NCBI GenBank assembly: GCA_001873105.1
Contig: MNYN01000060.1
Coordinates: 62,001-126,000, forward strand
Source: Flavobacteriaceae bacterium CG2_30_34_30
GTDB taxonomy: Bacteria; Bacteroidota; Bacteroidia; Flavobacteriales; Flavobacteriaceae
Length of the DNA: 64,000 nucleotides
Direction of reading: 5' to 3'
The notes under the pieces: model-generated
What the model saw: only the letters and a program-made list of their open reading frames with translations
The model's database searches: none
What the model was told of the DNA's origin: nothing
Program-made: the position numbers and the translations under genes
Part shown: positions 45,397 through 53,512 of the stretch, one piece after another
How the letters are laid out: the number at the start of each line of letters is the position of its first letter
How positions within the stretch are numbered: the first letter of the stretch is position 1

Positions 45397-47556
45397 ATGA
45401 AAAGATTCCTTTTACTTTCCGCTATTTTATTTCCACATGCCCTAACTCTTTTTGCACAAAATACCATTACAGGAATTGTAACCGATACTAAAGGCACTGC
45501 AGTTTCGGGAGCAAATGTTTTTTTAGAAGGCACCTATGATGGAACTACTACTTCTGAAACCGGGGCTTTTTCATTTATAACTACAACTGGAGGAGCACAG
45601 ACTATAGTGGTTTCCTATTTATCTTTTCAAACCTTCAGAAAGCAAGGGGACGTAGCTTCATTTACTAATCTAAAAGTAGTGCTGCATGAAGATGTAAATG
45701 CCTTAGATGCTGTTGTGCTGAGCGCAGGATCTTTTGAGGCGGGGGAGAAGGCTCGAGTTTCGGTTTTAAAACCTTTAGATATTGTTACCACTGCCGGAAG
45801 TGCGGGCGATATTGTGGCAGCATTACAAACCTTACCTGGAACTCAAAATGTAGGCGAAAGTGGACGTCTTTTTGTGCGAGGTGGCGAAGCAACAGAAACA
45901 CAAACCTTTGTCGATGGTATTCGTGTGGCACAACCTTATGGCGCTTCTATTCAAAATTTACCTACACGGGGCAGGTTTTCGCCCTTTCTCTTTAGCGGAA
46001 TTTCTTTTTCTACTGGTGGCTATAGTGCGGAATATGGAGAAGCTCTTTCCTCGGTATTACTTTTAAATACAGAAGATGTTGCTCAACAGGATAAAACCGA
46101 TATTTCCTTTATGACCGTTGGTCTTGGCGTTGGGCATACCAAAAAATGGGAGAAAAGTTCACTCAGTTTAAATACCGCTTATATTAATTTGGCACCTTAT
46201 CAATTTGTTGTGCCAGAAAATATAGATTGGAATAAACCATTTGAATCAATTTCAGGAGAGGCAATTTATAGACAACAACTAAAAAATGGGTTGTGGAAAG
46301 TATATGCAGCTTTTGATGCTTCTAATTTTGATTTAAATCAAGAAAATATAAGCGCGCCTGAAAAAATAAGAATCGATTTAAAAAATCAAAATTTCTATAT
46401 GAACACTTCCTATACGAGCTACTTTGGAAACAATTGGCAGCTATTTAGTGGCGTAAGTTATGGGTATAGCACTAATACTATTGGAATAAACACCACCAAA
46501 CTGCAAAATACGGAACATGCTTCACATCTTAAAGCCAAACTAGGCAAACGCATCTCAGATGGTATTCGTCTTTCATTAGGCGCCGATTTTTTTGTAACCC
46601 AATTTGATGAAGATTTTATAGAAACTCCGATTAGCAAATTCAGCAGTAGTTTTCAGTCGCAATTGGGTGCTGTCTTTACGGAAGCAGATTTTCTTTTTTC
46701 AAAACAATTTGCCATAAAAGTAGGAGCTAGGGGTTCTTACAGTGCAATTCTTCAAGAAACAAATGTTTCTCCACGAATTTCTATGGCATATAAAACGGGG
46801 CAAAATAGCCAATTTTCATTGGCTTATGGCCTGTTTTCACAAACTCCAAACACCGATTTCATCAAGTATTCTAATAAATTCACTTCGGAAAAAGCCTCGC
46901 ATTATATTTTGAATTACCAATACAACAAAAATAGAAAATTATTTAGAGCGGAAATTTATTATAAGGACTATTCCGATTTAGTAAAATACGACACCGAAGA
47001 GGTAGAATTTGATTCCAATTTTTCTAATTCCGGAAACGGTTATGCCACGGGTTTGGATATGTTTTGGCGCGATGGAATGACCTTCAAAAATCTGGAATAC
47101 TGGGTCTCTTATTCCTATATAGATACAAAGCGTGATTATAGAAACTTTCCAACACAAGCAACACCTAACTTTGTGGCAGCTCACACGGCCTCTTTGGTTA
47201 CGAAATACTGGATTCAAGACTGGCGTTCGCAAGTGGGTTTTAGCCATACGTATAGCTCAGGAAGACCATTTAATAATCCAAACGAGATTAAATTTATGGG
47301 CGGAAAAACCAAGGATTATAATAGTTTGAGTTTTAATTGGGCTTATTTACTAGGCGCACAAAAGATATTGTATTTTTCTGTTTCTAACGTTTTGGGTTCC
47401 AAGAATGTTTTTGGGTATGAATATGCTATAACTCAAAACAATGACGGGATTTTTAATCGTCGCGCTATTACACCCACTGCCGATCGCTTCTTTTTTATAG
47501 GCTTCTTTTGGACCATTAGCGAGGATAAAAAAAGCAATCAGTTAGATAGCTTATGA
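45397..47556 (+). CDS. TonB-dependent receptor with carboxypeptidase-regulatory-like N-terminus
   Basis: This 719-residue outer-membrane receptor has a signal peptide (residues 1-20, ending TLFAQ). A carboxypeptidase-D regulatory-like domain follows (TGIVTDTKGTAVSGANVFLE, residues 22-105). The plug has LQTLPGTQNVGESGRLFVRGG and TFVDGIRVAQPYG, and the barrel ends with an aromatic strand (FFFIGFFWTI). Unlike SusC-type receptors, no SusD lipoprotein follows. The cargo is unknown; a metal chelate or small peptide is possible. It stands alone, with 175 bp between the upstream terminator and its start. Confidence 0.9.
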   Translation: MKRFLLLSAILFPHALTLFAQNTITGIVTDTKGTAVSGANVFLEGTYDGTTTSETGAFSFITTTGGAQTIVVSYLSFQTFRKQGDVASFTNLKVVLHEDVNALDAVVLSAGSFEAGEKARVSVLKPLDIVTTAGSAGDIVAALQTLPGTQNVGESGRLFVRGGEATETQTFVDGIRVAQPYGASIQNLPTRGRFSPFLFSGISFSTGGYSAEYGEALSSVLLLNTEDVAQQDKTDISFMTVGLGVGHTKKWEKSSLSLNTAYINLAPYQFVVPENIDWNKPFESISGEAIYRQQLKNGLWKVYAAFDASNFDLNQENISAPEKIRIDLKNQNFYMNTSYTSYFGNNWQLFSGVSYGYSTNTIGINTTKLQNTEHASHLKAKLGKRISDGIRLSLGADFFVTQFDEDFIETPISKFSSSFQSQLGAVFTEADFLFSKQFAIKVGARGSYSAILQETNVSPRISMAYKTGQNSQFSLAYGLFSQTPNTDFIKYSNKFTSEKASHYILNYQYNKNRKLFRAEIYYKDYSDLVKYDTEEVEFDSNFSNSGNGYATGLDMFWRDGMTFKNLEYWVSYSYIDTKRDYRNFPTQATPNFVAAHTASLVTKYWIQDWRSQVGFSHTYSSGRPFNNPNEIKFMGGKTKDYNSLSFNWAYLLGAQKILYFSVSNVLGSKNVFGYEYAITQNNDGIFNRRAITPTADRFFFIGFFWTISEDKKSNQLDSL

Positions 47557-47602
47557 GATTTCCTTTAAGAACTGTTTTGAGATAATGAAGTGTTTAAATA
47601 AA

Positions 47603-48124
47603 CTATAATTCTGCTACTTGCTTTGCAAAAGCCGTTACTTTTACCCAATTTGTATATTCAATTTCAGCGTCAGAATTAGTTGGACCATGAGTCATTAGCA
47701 TGATTAGTTTGATCATAGTTCTATCAAAAAAAGTGTATTTTTTATAGTCAATTTTTCCGGCAAATACACCAACCAGTTTTGGTTTCCAAGATATGCTATT
47801 CAAGAATTTCACAACATACGGATTGGTATGTGCTTGACTTTTTTCTTCCTTACGAGCTACTAAATTTACTGAAATAAATACTGCCTTTTTTGAGTTTAAT
47901 AAGGCAGCATTTTCTTGGATGAATTTCACTACTTTTATATTGTGCTTTCCATATCGTATGCTGGAAGCAATAATAATTTTATCGTAATCAAGAATTGTTT
48001 GGTTAAAATTTTGGATAGAAAAAAGTGCAACATTATGGTTTAGTGCAACTAATTCTTCTTGGATTTTGGTGCAAATTTTTAAGGTTTGTCCATCAATAGA
48101 GGAATACAGTAGTATTATTTTCAT
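47603..48124 (-). CDS. hemG: Menaquinone-dependent protoporphyrinogen IX dehydrogenase (HemG-type)
   Basis: This 173-residue flavodoxin-like protein has N-terminal FMN loop LYSSIDGQTLKI. SIRYGKHNIKVVKFIQ, FISVNLVARKEEKSQAHTNP and FFDRTMIKLIMLMTHGPT all align from memory with Escherichia coli HemG, including the long insert that distinguishes HemG from flavodoxin. It oxidises protoporphyrinogen IX to protoporphyrin in heme synthesis, coupled to the quinone pool. No other heme genes are near. The stop of the upstream DinB-like gene abuts its start. Confidence 0.87.
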   Translation of the reverse strand: MKIILLYSSIDGQTLKICTKIQEELVALNHNVALFSIQNFNQTILDYDKIIIASSIRYGKHNIKVVKFIQENAALLNSKKAVFISVNLVARKEEKSQAHTNPYVVKFLNSISWKPKLVGVFAGKIDYKKYTFFDRTMIKLIMLMTHGPTNSDAEIEYTNWVKVTAFAKQVAEL

Positions 48125-48598
48125 TTAGCTATGCTCTTGCAAGAGTATTTTTTTTATCAAAACAATTTGACCGAGATGGTAATGGCAATGTTCAATAACA
48201 CCAAGCATATTTCTGTGGTACATGCCATATTTTGATTCGGAAAAGTCTTCCCAAAGTTTACTGTCCGGTAACTTTTCTAACAAATCAGAAAACTTTTGAG
48301 CATCAGTAAACGTTTTTTCCGTCAATTGTTGCCAATCGTCTTGCGATAGGATGGGTGGCAAATTAAAACTTAATTTATCACTGGCATCAAGGGGTTTTCC
48401 TTCTAAAACATCTAGGATTGCTCCTACATAGTAATGTATATGAAAAACGAGAGTTGCTATGGTATTAAGCGAATAAATGGAAGTGGTAGCTTCCTTCCAA
48501 GAGATTCCTTCAAGAGTATCTTTAAGGTTTACATCTGTCCAATTTCCTCCAAAATGAACTTCTCTAAAATGTTTTGCTATTTGTGCGGCAAGTGTCAT
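48125..48598 (-). CDS. DinB-like (DUF1572) four-helix protein
   Basis: This 157-residue cytoplasmic protein of the DinB/YfiT fold has putative metal-binding histidines in LVFHIHYYVGAILD (near residue 52) and in VIEHCHYHLGQIVLIKK (near 137). GGNWTDVNLKDTLEGISWKEAT at the N-terminus is typical of DUF1572-like members. Known relatives are metal-dependent thiol transferases or hydrolases, but the substrate here is unknown. It lies directly upstream of hemG, so co-transcription is likely. Confidence 0.8.
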   Translation of the reverse strand: MTLAAQIAKHFREVHFGGNWTDVNLKDTLEGISWKEATTSIYSLNTIATLVFHIHYYVGAILDVLEGKPLDASDKLSFNLPPILSQDDWQQLTEKTFTDAQKFSDLLEKLPDSKLWEDFSESKYGMYHRNMLGVIEHCHYHLGQIVLIKKILLQEHS

Positions 48599-48639
48599 AT
48601 TAGATAGTTATTTATAACCACAAATTTGAATGAAAAAAA

Positions 48640-48912
48640 TTATTCTGCCGTTGTTGGGTCAATGATTGTTGCTACTTCGCTAACAGAATTTGCCGGAAAT
48701 CCTCCTTGTTTTGCGTGTTCACGAACCATTTCTTCATTTGGTGCTATATACACACAATATATTTTATTTCCTGTTACATAACTTTGCAACCATTGAATTT
48801 GTGGCCCCATATTGCTTAGGACGCCACAAGAAGTTTGTGAAATACCTTTTAATTGTTCAGCAGTTAATTTTCCCGCTCCGGGAATTTCTCTTTCAATTAC
48901 ATACTTTGGCAT
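48640..48912 (-). CDS. DUF4242 domain protein (SCO4226-like)
   Basis: This 90-residue protein begins MPKYVIEREIPGAGKLT and contains IQWLQSYVTGNKIYCVYIAPNEEMVREHAKQGGFP, the DUF4242 ferredoxin-like fold pattern. The streptomycete member SCO4226 binds nickel; whether this one does is unknown. There is no signal peptide. The start is preceded by a roughly 60-bp leader (48931-48990) that recurs upstream of the lipoprotein gene at 49779. It lies 41 bp upstream of the DinB-like gene. Confidence 0.82.
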   Translation of the reverse strand: MPKYVIEREIPGAGKLTAEQLKGISQTSCGVLSNMGPQIQWLQSYVTGNKIYCVYIAPNEEMVREHAKQGGFPANSVSEVATIIDPTTAE

Positions 48913-48930
48913 ATTTTTACATTTTTAGTT

Positions 48931-48990
48931 CCTACTCATTTGGTTTTTCGGTGTCACCCCGTTTTTTTGAATGGTTGCTGTTCTCCATTT
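48931..48990 (-). promoter_or_regulatory. Repeated leader, copy 1 (upstream of DUF4242 gene)
   Basis: On the minus strand this segment ends CCAAATGAGTAGGAAC 18 bp before the DUF4242 ATG. About 60 bp align with copy 2 at about 80 percent identity by eye. It includes ACGGGGTGACACCGAAAA. The plus-strand form contains the dyad GGTG-T-CACC. It is a regulatory leader or a small coding element. Confidence 0.55.
48932..48988 (-). CDS. Possible 18-residue leader peptide
   Basis: An ATG at 48988 opens a frame encoding MENSNHSKKRGDTEKPNE, ending TAG at 48932-48934, 20 bp before the DUF4242 ATG. The last eleven residues are also encoded in leader copy 2, where both base differences inside that stretch are synonymous (GGT/GGC, AAA/AAG). 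Copy 2 has no ATG in that frame, so coding is uncertain. If translated, it would be a short hydrophilic basic/acidic peptide ahead of the main gene. Confidence 0.3.
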   Translation of the reverse strand: MENSNHSKKRGDTEKPNE

Positions 48991-49419
48991 TAAATCCATT
49001 ATGAAATTTAAATATTAAAAAGTAGATACCAAAGGCATTTACTCAAAGAAAGTGGGGAATATTTTTAAAAACTGCTATTAATTACTCAAAAATAGGAAAA
49101 AAACTAGTACAAAAAACATTAATTTGCCGATGGTTTATAAATATAGATAGAGAAAATAAATAATTTTATAATTAAATGAAATCATCTGATATCACCCACA
49201 AGTACACTGTACTCTAAAGTGTACTCATAAATCCTTAGATATTTATGTTGAATACAGAGATGCGATGTAGAATATAAATATTCAGTCAGATTGTGGTTTA
49301 AAAAAAGGAAGCCCACATTGGCAGGTATGCTTGCTTGTCCATTGTAAAAATGCCTTTACTGTATTGAATATCTTTTTCAATAATTTTTTCCTTCATCCTT
49401 AATATTTATAATTTTAAAA
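48991..49419. other. Non-coding gap between DUF4242 gene leader and lipoprotein gene
   Basis: About 430 A/T-rich bases with no convincing frame, tRNA or terminator. The only structure I see is an 8-bp perfect dyad at 49201-49225 (AGTACACT, nine bases, AGTGTACT) without a T-tract. Confidence 0.6.
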
Positions 49420-49779
49420 TTATCCAGTACAACTAAACCATTGTCGTTGACATTGAGTTAGATTAGGAGTACTTGGCGTACATGCATCTGTTGAAGTATT
49501 GGTGAATCTGAATACAAGTGTGTGTGGTACACCGGCAGAGTAGGTAAATACCTGACTTTCTTGATTGGGGGCAACGGTTGCAATTTTTACACCATCCCAT
49601 ATGATGTCATAGGTGCTATTTGTATTGCTGTTGTTAACGAAATAAACTTCTCCTGTACTATTAGTTTCGCAGAGTGGTGGAGGAGGAGGTGGTGGGGTAT
49701 TATCTTCTTTTGTACAACTTGTAAATGAGAAAATGCAGAACATAATAAGCGTAGCGAATAATAGATTATTCTTTTTCAT
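49420..49779 (-). CDS. Small lipoprotein of unknown function with polyproline linker
   Basis: This 119-residue predicted lipoprotein has a signal ending FTSC (Cys22) followed by an acidic patch and a run of eight prolines. A small beta-rich domain follows (STGEVYFVNNSNTNSTYDI, WDGVKIATVAPNQESQV) with five further Cys, ending QRQWFSCTG. The pattern suggests an extracellular or periplasmic surface-exposed domain held away from the membrane by the polyproline. No family is recognised. Its upstream sequence carries leader copy 2. Confidence 0.72.
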   Translation of the reverse strand: MKKNNLLFATLIMFCIFSFTSCTKEDNTPPPPPPPLCETNSTGEVYFVNNSNTNSTYDIIWDGVKIATVAPNQESQVFTYSAGVPHTLVFRFTNTSTDACTPSTPNLTQCQRQWFSCTG

Positions 49780-49796
49780 CTTATTTTGAATTTAAA

Positions 49797-49855
49797 CTTC
49801 CTACTCATTTGGCTTTTCGGTGTCGCCCCGTTTTTTCAGTGGTAGCTGGTTTCCA
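49797..49855 (-). promoter_or_regulatory. Repeated leader, copy 2 (upstream of lipoprotein gene)
   Basis: The minus strand ends CCAAATGAGTAGGAAG 18 bp before the lipoprotein ATG, the same spacing as copy 1. It includes ACGGGGCGACACCGAAAA. It lacks one A of the poly-A run found in copy 1, which would shift frame relative to the putative copy 1 start. Confidence 0.55.
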
Positions 49856-50039
49856 CTATTGTTTTGAGAAATTATAATATTGTCAAACAGTCAAAAACTG
49901 TTGTAAAATATTTTTGGTGGTTTGTACCTATCAAATTTAAGCAAAAATTATTCAAGATATGCACCTTTTTCTTTAAATTTTATAGTAATTTATAGAAACG
50001 GATATGGCTTTAAAAGTGGGTGTTTTGAACATTGTATTG

Positions 50040-50056
50040 ATGGAGTTAGACTCCAT
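50040..50056 (-). terminator. Weak hairpin downstream of acr3
   Basis: ATGGAGT and ACTCCAT form a perfect 7-bp stem with a three-base loop, 22 bp past the acr3 stop. No T-tract follows, so intrinsic termination is doubtful. Confidence 0.35.
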
Positions 50057-50078
50057 GTATAGTTACTTTGATACTTTG

Positions 50079-51119
50079 TTATACCTGAGTTTTAGGATAG
50101 TATTTTTTACGCAACCAGAAAGAAACACGAACTAATATAATAAGAGCAGGTACTTCCACCAAGGGGCCAACCACACCGGCAAAGGCTTGACCTGAATTCA
50201 GTCCAAAAACAGCTATGGCTACGGCTATGGCCAGCTCAAAATTGTTTCCGGCAGCGGTAAATGCTACTGCGGCATTTTTATCATAGTCGGCACCGGTGGC
50301 TTTTGTTACAAAAAAGCCAATTAAAAACATCACTGTAAAATAAATTAAAAGTGGTATGGCAATAAGCACTACATCCATCGGTATTTCTACAATCAACTCT
50401 CCTTTTAGAGAAAACATCACTACGATAGTAAACAATAAAGCAATTAAAGTAATTGGAGAAATGGCTGGTATAAATTTTTCATTGTACCAAGTTACGCCTT
50501 TCCCTTTTACTAAAATCACCCTACTTAAAATTCCCATTAAAAATGGAATACCTAAATAAATAGCAACGCTTTCGGCAATGAGACCAATAGAAATATCAAC
50601 AATAGCACCTTCAAATCCAAAATAGGGTGGAAGTATTGTTATAAATATCCAAGCATAAAAACTGTAAAAGAACACTTGAAAAATACTGTTTAAGGCAACT
50701 AGACCTGCGCCGTATTCACTATTGCCTTCTGCCAAATCATTCCACACTAAAACCATTGCGATGCAGCGCGCTAGACCTATTAATATCAAGCCTACCATAT
50801 ATTCGGGATAGTCTCGTAAAAAGAAGATGGCAAGCACAAACATAAGTACCGGCCCTATTATCCAATTTAGTACTAAAGAAACCGAAAGAATTTTTACATT
50901 TTTAAAGACTTTGGGCAACAGGGAAAAATTTACTTTTGCCAATGGCGGATACATCATCAGTATTAATCCTATAGCAATAGGAATGTTGGTCGTACCGCTG
51001 CTGAAGGAGTTAATAAAAGAAGAGCTGGTAGGAAATAAGTAGCCAATGCCTACGCCTATTAACATAGCAATAAATATCCAAAGGGTGAGAAAGCGGTCTA
51101 AGAAACTTAGTTTTTTCAT
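50079..51119 (-). CDS. acr3: ACR3-family arsenite efflux permease
   Basis: This 346-residue inner-membrane transporter has ten hydrophobic segments. The essential cysteine of the family is visible in [18 protein letters not shown] (Cys119), with the expected following stretch and [24 protein letters not shown] near residue 285. It exports As(III) (and Sb(III) in some members) using membrane potential. It is the last gene of the ars operon and would be energised in part through ArsA. The start fits the family ([19 protein letters not shown]). Confidence 0.93.
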   Translation of the reverse strand: MKKLSFLDRFLTLWIFIAMLIGVGIGYLFPTSSSFINSFSSGTTNIPIAIGLILMMYPPLAKVNFSLLPKVFKNVKILSVSLVLNWIIGPVLMFVLAIFFLRDYPEYMVGLILIGLARCIAMVLVWNDLAEGNSEYGAGLVALNSIFQVFFYSFYAWIFITILPPYFGFEGAIVDISIGLIAESVAIYLGIPFLMGILSRVILVKGKGVTWYNEKFIPAISPITLIALLFTIVVMFSLKGELIVEIPMDVVLIAIPLLIYFTVMFLIGFFVTKATGADYDKNAAVAFTAAGNNFELAIAVAIAVFGLNSGQAFAGVVGPLVEVPALIILVRVSFWLRKKYYPKTQV

Positions 51120-51152
51120 AATTTGATGAAATTTAATTTTAAATTTTGAATG

Positions 51153-51592
51153 TTGAATTAAATGAATCTTTGAAATTTATAATCCAAAATTCAACATCTT
51201 AAAAAAATGTTATTTTTCTTGGCTTGTTTTTACAATTTTAGTTAAAATGTTTATGATGGACTCAATGTCTTGAAGTGATTTAAGCAATTCGATTTGAACA
51301 ATATTACTTTTATCAATTAGCCTAAGCCAATACCTTGTTTCTCTTGCTTCTTTAGAGGAAATGGACATTTTTGCAATAAAATCCTTTTTTGAAATTCCAG
51401 CTAGTGCTTCTTCAACATTAGCTCCAATACTTGTTCCAGAACGTAATAATTGCTTCGAAAGAACATACTCATTTTGAAGTTTCATTTCTTTATAAATTTC
51501 AATTGTCAACAAAGCAAAATCAAAACTTTTTTCTTGAATAATATTTTATTTCCTAATGGGTTTTTTAAATTTTAGATTTTGAATTAAATGAA
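51153..51592. repeat. Short repeats flanking the four-helix bundle gene
   Basis: TTGAATTAAATGAA occurs in direct orientation at 51153-51166 and 51579-51592, with AAATTTT just upstream in both. Around them are inverted copies of TTTGAATGTTGAAT/ATTCAACATTCAAA (for example at 51591-51614). The pattern suggests a small cassette inserted between the ars genes. Confidence 0.5.
51210..51512 (-). CDS. Four-helix bundle protein (S23-like), start unclear
   Basis: The protein contains LSKQLLRSGTSIGANVEEALAG and KEARETRYWLRLID, the signature of S23/IVR-type four-helix bundle proteins, usually about 115-120 residues. The annotated TTG start gives only 100 residues. The frame remains family-like upstream (IIQEKSFDFAL), extending to 51545, where TAA at 51546-51548 closes it. 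No ATG or GTG exists in that extension, only ATT, so the true start is non-canonical or lost. It lies within the ars operon and is flanked by short repeats, suggesting insertion. Function unknown. Confidence 0.65.
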   Translation of the reverse strand: MLTIEIYKEMKLQNEYVLSKQLLRSGTSIGANVEEALAGISKKDFIAKMSISSKEARETRYWLRLIDKSNIVQIELLKSLQDIESIINILTKIVKTSQEK

Positions 51593-51616
51593 AATTCAAC
51601 ATTCAACATTCAAAAT

Positions 51617-52249
51617 TCATTTTTTCATCTCAGAAAAAATATATAGCATTTCAGTGGCAATTTGTGTACTGCGTTCTAGATATTTCTCAGTTTGTTGTGC
51701 GGTATTGTCAAATGCTTTAGGGTCATCATACGGAATGGAGATGCGCTTTTCTGCTCCGGCAATAAATGGACAACCGGCATCTGCTTGAGTACAAGTCATA
51801 ATAGCAGCAAAACCAGATGTTGGATTAAAAATATCGTCATAGGTTTTTGAAAATCCAATTATAGGATGGGTGTTTTCTGAAAATTTAATGCTGTAAATAG
51901 AATTTTTTCCTTCGGAAAGTTTTTGGATAGTAAAACCTTGAATTGCCAGTGTTTCTAGAACTTTAGAATATAATGCCGTGGGTTCAGTACCTCCGGAATA
52001 GCAATCTACATTTTCTATGCTAAAATACTTTGCTAATGCTTGTGCCCAAACCTGTGCCAAGTGACTTCTTCGTGAATTGTGGGTACAAATAAAGTGCAGC
52101 TTTATTTCTTCTTTGTTGTTAATTTTAGTTTGTATGAAAGAAATCAATGGCTGAAGTATAGCTTTTCTGTTTTCAGTAATAGAAGTAATATCAAGCGATT
52201 GGATATGCTCTTCTATATTTTGAAATAAAGTGTTTTTTGTTTTTTCCAT
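51617..52249 (-). CDS. arsC: Arsenate reductase / low-molecular-weight protein tyrosine phosphatase-like
   Basis: This 210-residue thioredoxin-coupled-type reductase or phosphatase fold has the P-loop ICTHNSRRSHLAQ (CX5R) near residue 60. GTEP-containing CYSGGTEPTALY, MTCTQADAGCPFI and ISIPYDDPKAFD follow, the pattern of Bacteroidota arsenate reductases. It likely reduces As(V) to As(III) for export. The start ATG at 52249 is chosen over 52315, which would read through the arsM 3' end. It lies 34 bp after arsM. Confidence 0.85.
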   Translation of the reverse strand: MEKTKNTLFQNIEEHIQSLDITSITENRKAILQPLISFIQTKINNKEEIKLHFICTHNSRRSHLAQVWAQALAKYFSIENVDCYSGGTEPTALYSKVLETLAIQGFTIQKLSEGKNSIYSIKFSENTHPIIGFSKTYDDIFNPTSGFAAIMTCTQADAGCPFIAGAEKRISIPYDDPKAFDNTAQQTEKYLERSTQIATEMLYIFSEMKK

Positions 52250-52283
52250 GGGTATAAAATTAGGTTTAGGAAAGGAAATAAAT

Positions 52284-53162
52284 TTAACAACAACTTGTGG
52301 CGTTACTGGATCCACAACAACTGCTTTGGATTTTCAAAGAATGGTTTACGGATTTTAAGGGAGTAATCGCTGGTTTTTCAGCAAAAACGGTGATACTGAA
52401 AATGCCCGTAGCACTATTTTTAAACGCCTCTTTTTGAGAAGCATTCAAATACCTATCTAAAATTGTATCGGGTATGCTAATGGTTTTTTCTTTTTGAATA
52501 GTTATGTTTTGAAAGCCACTGATTTTTATATAATTCAAATATTGCTCTTTCTGAATAGCACCTGCTACGCATCCGGCATACATTTCGGCATCGGTTTTTA
52601 AGGCTTCGGGTAAATCGCCCACCAAAACAATGTCAGAAATACTGAAATGACCACCGGGTTTTAAAGTACGATAGATTTCTTGAATTACTTTTTCTTTATT
52701 AGGCACTAAGTTGAGTACACAATTACTTACAATGACATCGGCAATAACATCAGAAACCGGCATGTTATCAATATCTCCTTGGCGGAATTCAACGTTATTA
52801 AAATCTAATTTTTCAACGTTAAGTCGGGCTTTTTGTATCATAGCTTCCGTAAAGTCAATTCCAATTACTTTTCCGGTTGCACCGGTTTCACTGCGGGCAA
52901 TAAAGCAATCATTTCCTGCGCCAGAACCCAAATCTATAACGGTATCTCCTTTTTTTATTTTTGCAAATTGTGTGGGTAGCCCACAGCCCAAACCTAAATC
53001 AGCTTCGGCGGCATAGCCTTTCATTTGCGAATAATCATCAGACATTATGGTGTATCCTTCCGGAATTTCACAGTCACTACCACAACATGAAGTATTTTCC
53101 TGCTTGGCTATTTCACTGTATTTTTGTTGAACAATCTTTTTTAATTCTTCTGATGTTTTCAT
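52284..53162 (-). CDS. arsM: Arsenite S-adenosylmethionine methyltransferase
   Basis: This 292-residue methyltransferase has the SAM-binding motif DLGSGAGNDCFIAR near residue 77. The three conserved arsenite-binding cysteines are Cys60 (GLGCGLP), Cys138 (SNCVLNLVP) and Cys188 (AGCVAGA). Extra Cys pairs lie near the N-terminus (SCCGSDC) and at the end (SCCGSSNATSCC). It methylates As(III) stepwise to volatile or less retained forms. It lies between arsR and the arsC-type gene in one operon. Confidence 0.93.
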   Translation of the reverse strand: MKTSEELKKIVQQKYSEIAKQENTSCCGSDCEIPEGYTIMSDDYSQMKGYAAEADLGLGCGLPTQFAKIKKGDTVIDLGSGAGNDCFIARSETGATGKVIGIDFTEAMIQKARLNVEKLDFNNVEFRQGDIDNMPVSDVIADVIVSNCVLNLVPNKEKVIQEIYRTLKPGGHFSISDIVLVGDLPEALKTDAEMYAGCVAGAIQKEQYLNYIKISGFQNITIQKEKTISIPDTILDRYLNASQKEAFKNSATGIFSITVFAEKPAITPLKSVNHSLKIQSSCCGSSNATSCC

Positions 53163-53174
53163 TTTTTAGTGTTT

Positions 53175-53510
53175 TTAACAATTGGTATTGCAGTTTGGAG
53201 ATTCATAACTTTCAAAGAATTTTGTAAAAATGTCTTTTATTTCTGACCAGCGTTCTGGGTTAATACAGTAGCTTACAGAGACCCCTTCAATGGTGCCTTG
53301 AAGGATACCACTGTTCTTTAGTTCTTTTAAATGTTGACTTATAGTAGCTTGCGCTAAACCAATTTCCTCAATTAAATGGCTATTGCAACAAGTATTTGAT
53401 TTAAGTAAATGCTGTATTATGGCTACTCTGGCAGGATGTGCAAATACTTTGGCTAAGGATGCCAGTTCGTTTTGCGTTTGGCTGAATAAATCGGTTTTTG
53501 TTACGCCCAT
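53175..53510 (-). CDS. arsR: ArsR-family arsenical repressor
   Basis: This 111-residue winged-helix repressor has HPARVAIIQHLLKS, then the recognition region IEEIGLAQATISQHLKELKNSGIL. Cysteines at NTCCNSHL in the DNA-binding part and NCNTNC at the C-terminus are candidates for arsenite binding. It is the third gene of the operon rather than the first, so it would repress its own promoter upstream of arsD, where a palindrome lies. It is 12 bp upstream of arsM and starts two bases after the arsA stop. Confidence 0.9.
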   Translation of the reverse strand: MGVTKTDLFSQTQNELASLAKVFAHPARVAIIQHLLKSNTCCNSHLIEEIGLAQATISQHLKELKNSGILQGTIEGVSVSYCINPERWSEIKDIFTKFFESYESPNCNTNC

Positions 53511-53512
53511 TT

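Noticed and set aside
48690-49004. 104-codon plus-strand frame over the DUF4242 gene
   Set aside because: Antisense to the DUF4242 gene and its leader; Phe/Leu-rich without family likeness.
49201-49225. 8-bp dyad in a long gap as terminator
   Set aside because: No T-tract and not next to a gene end; left as an unassigned dyad.
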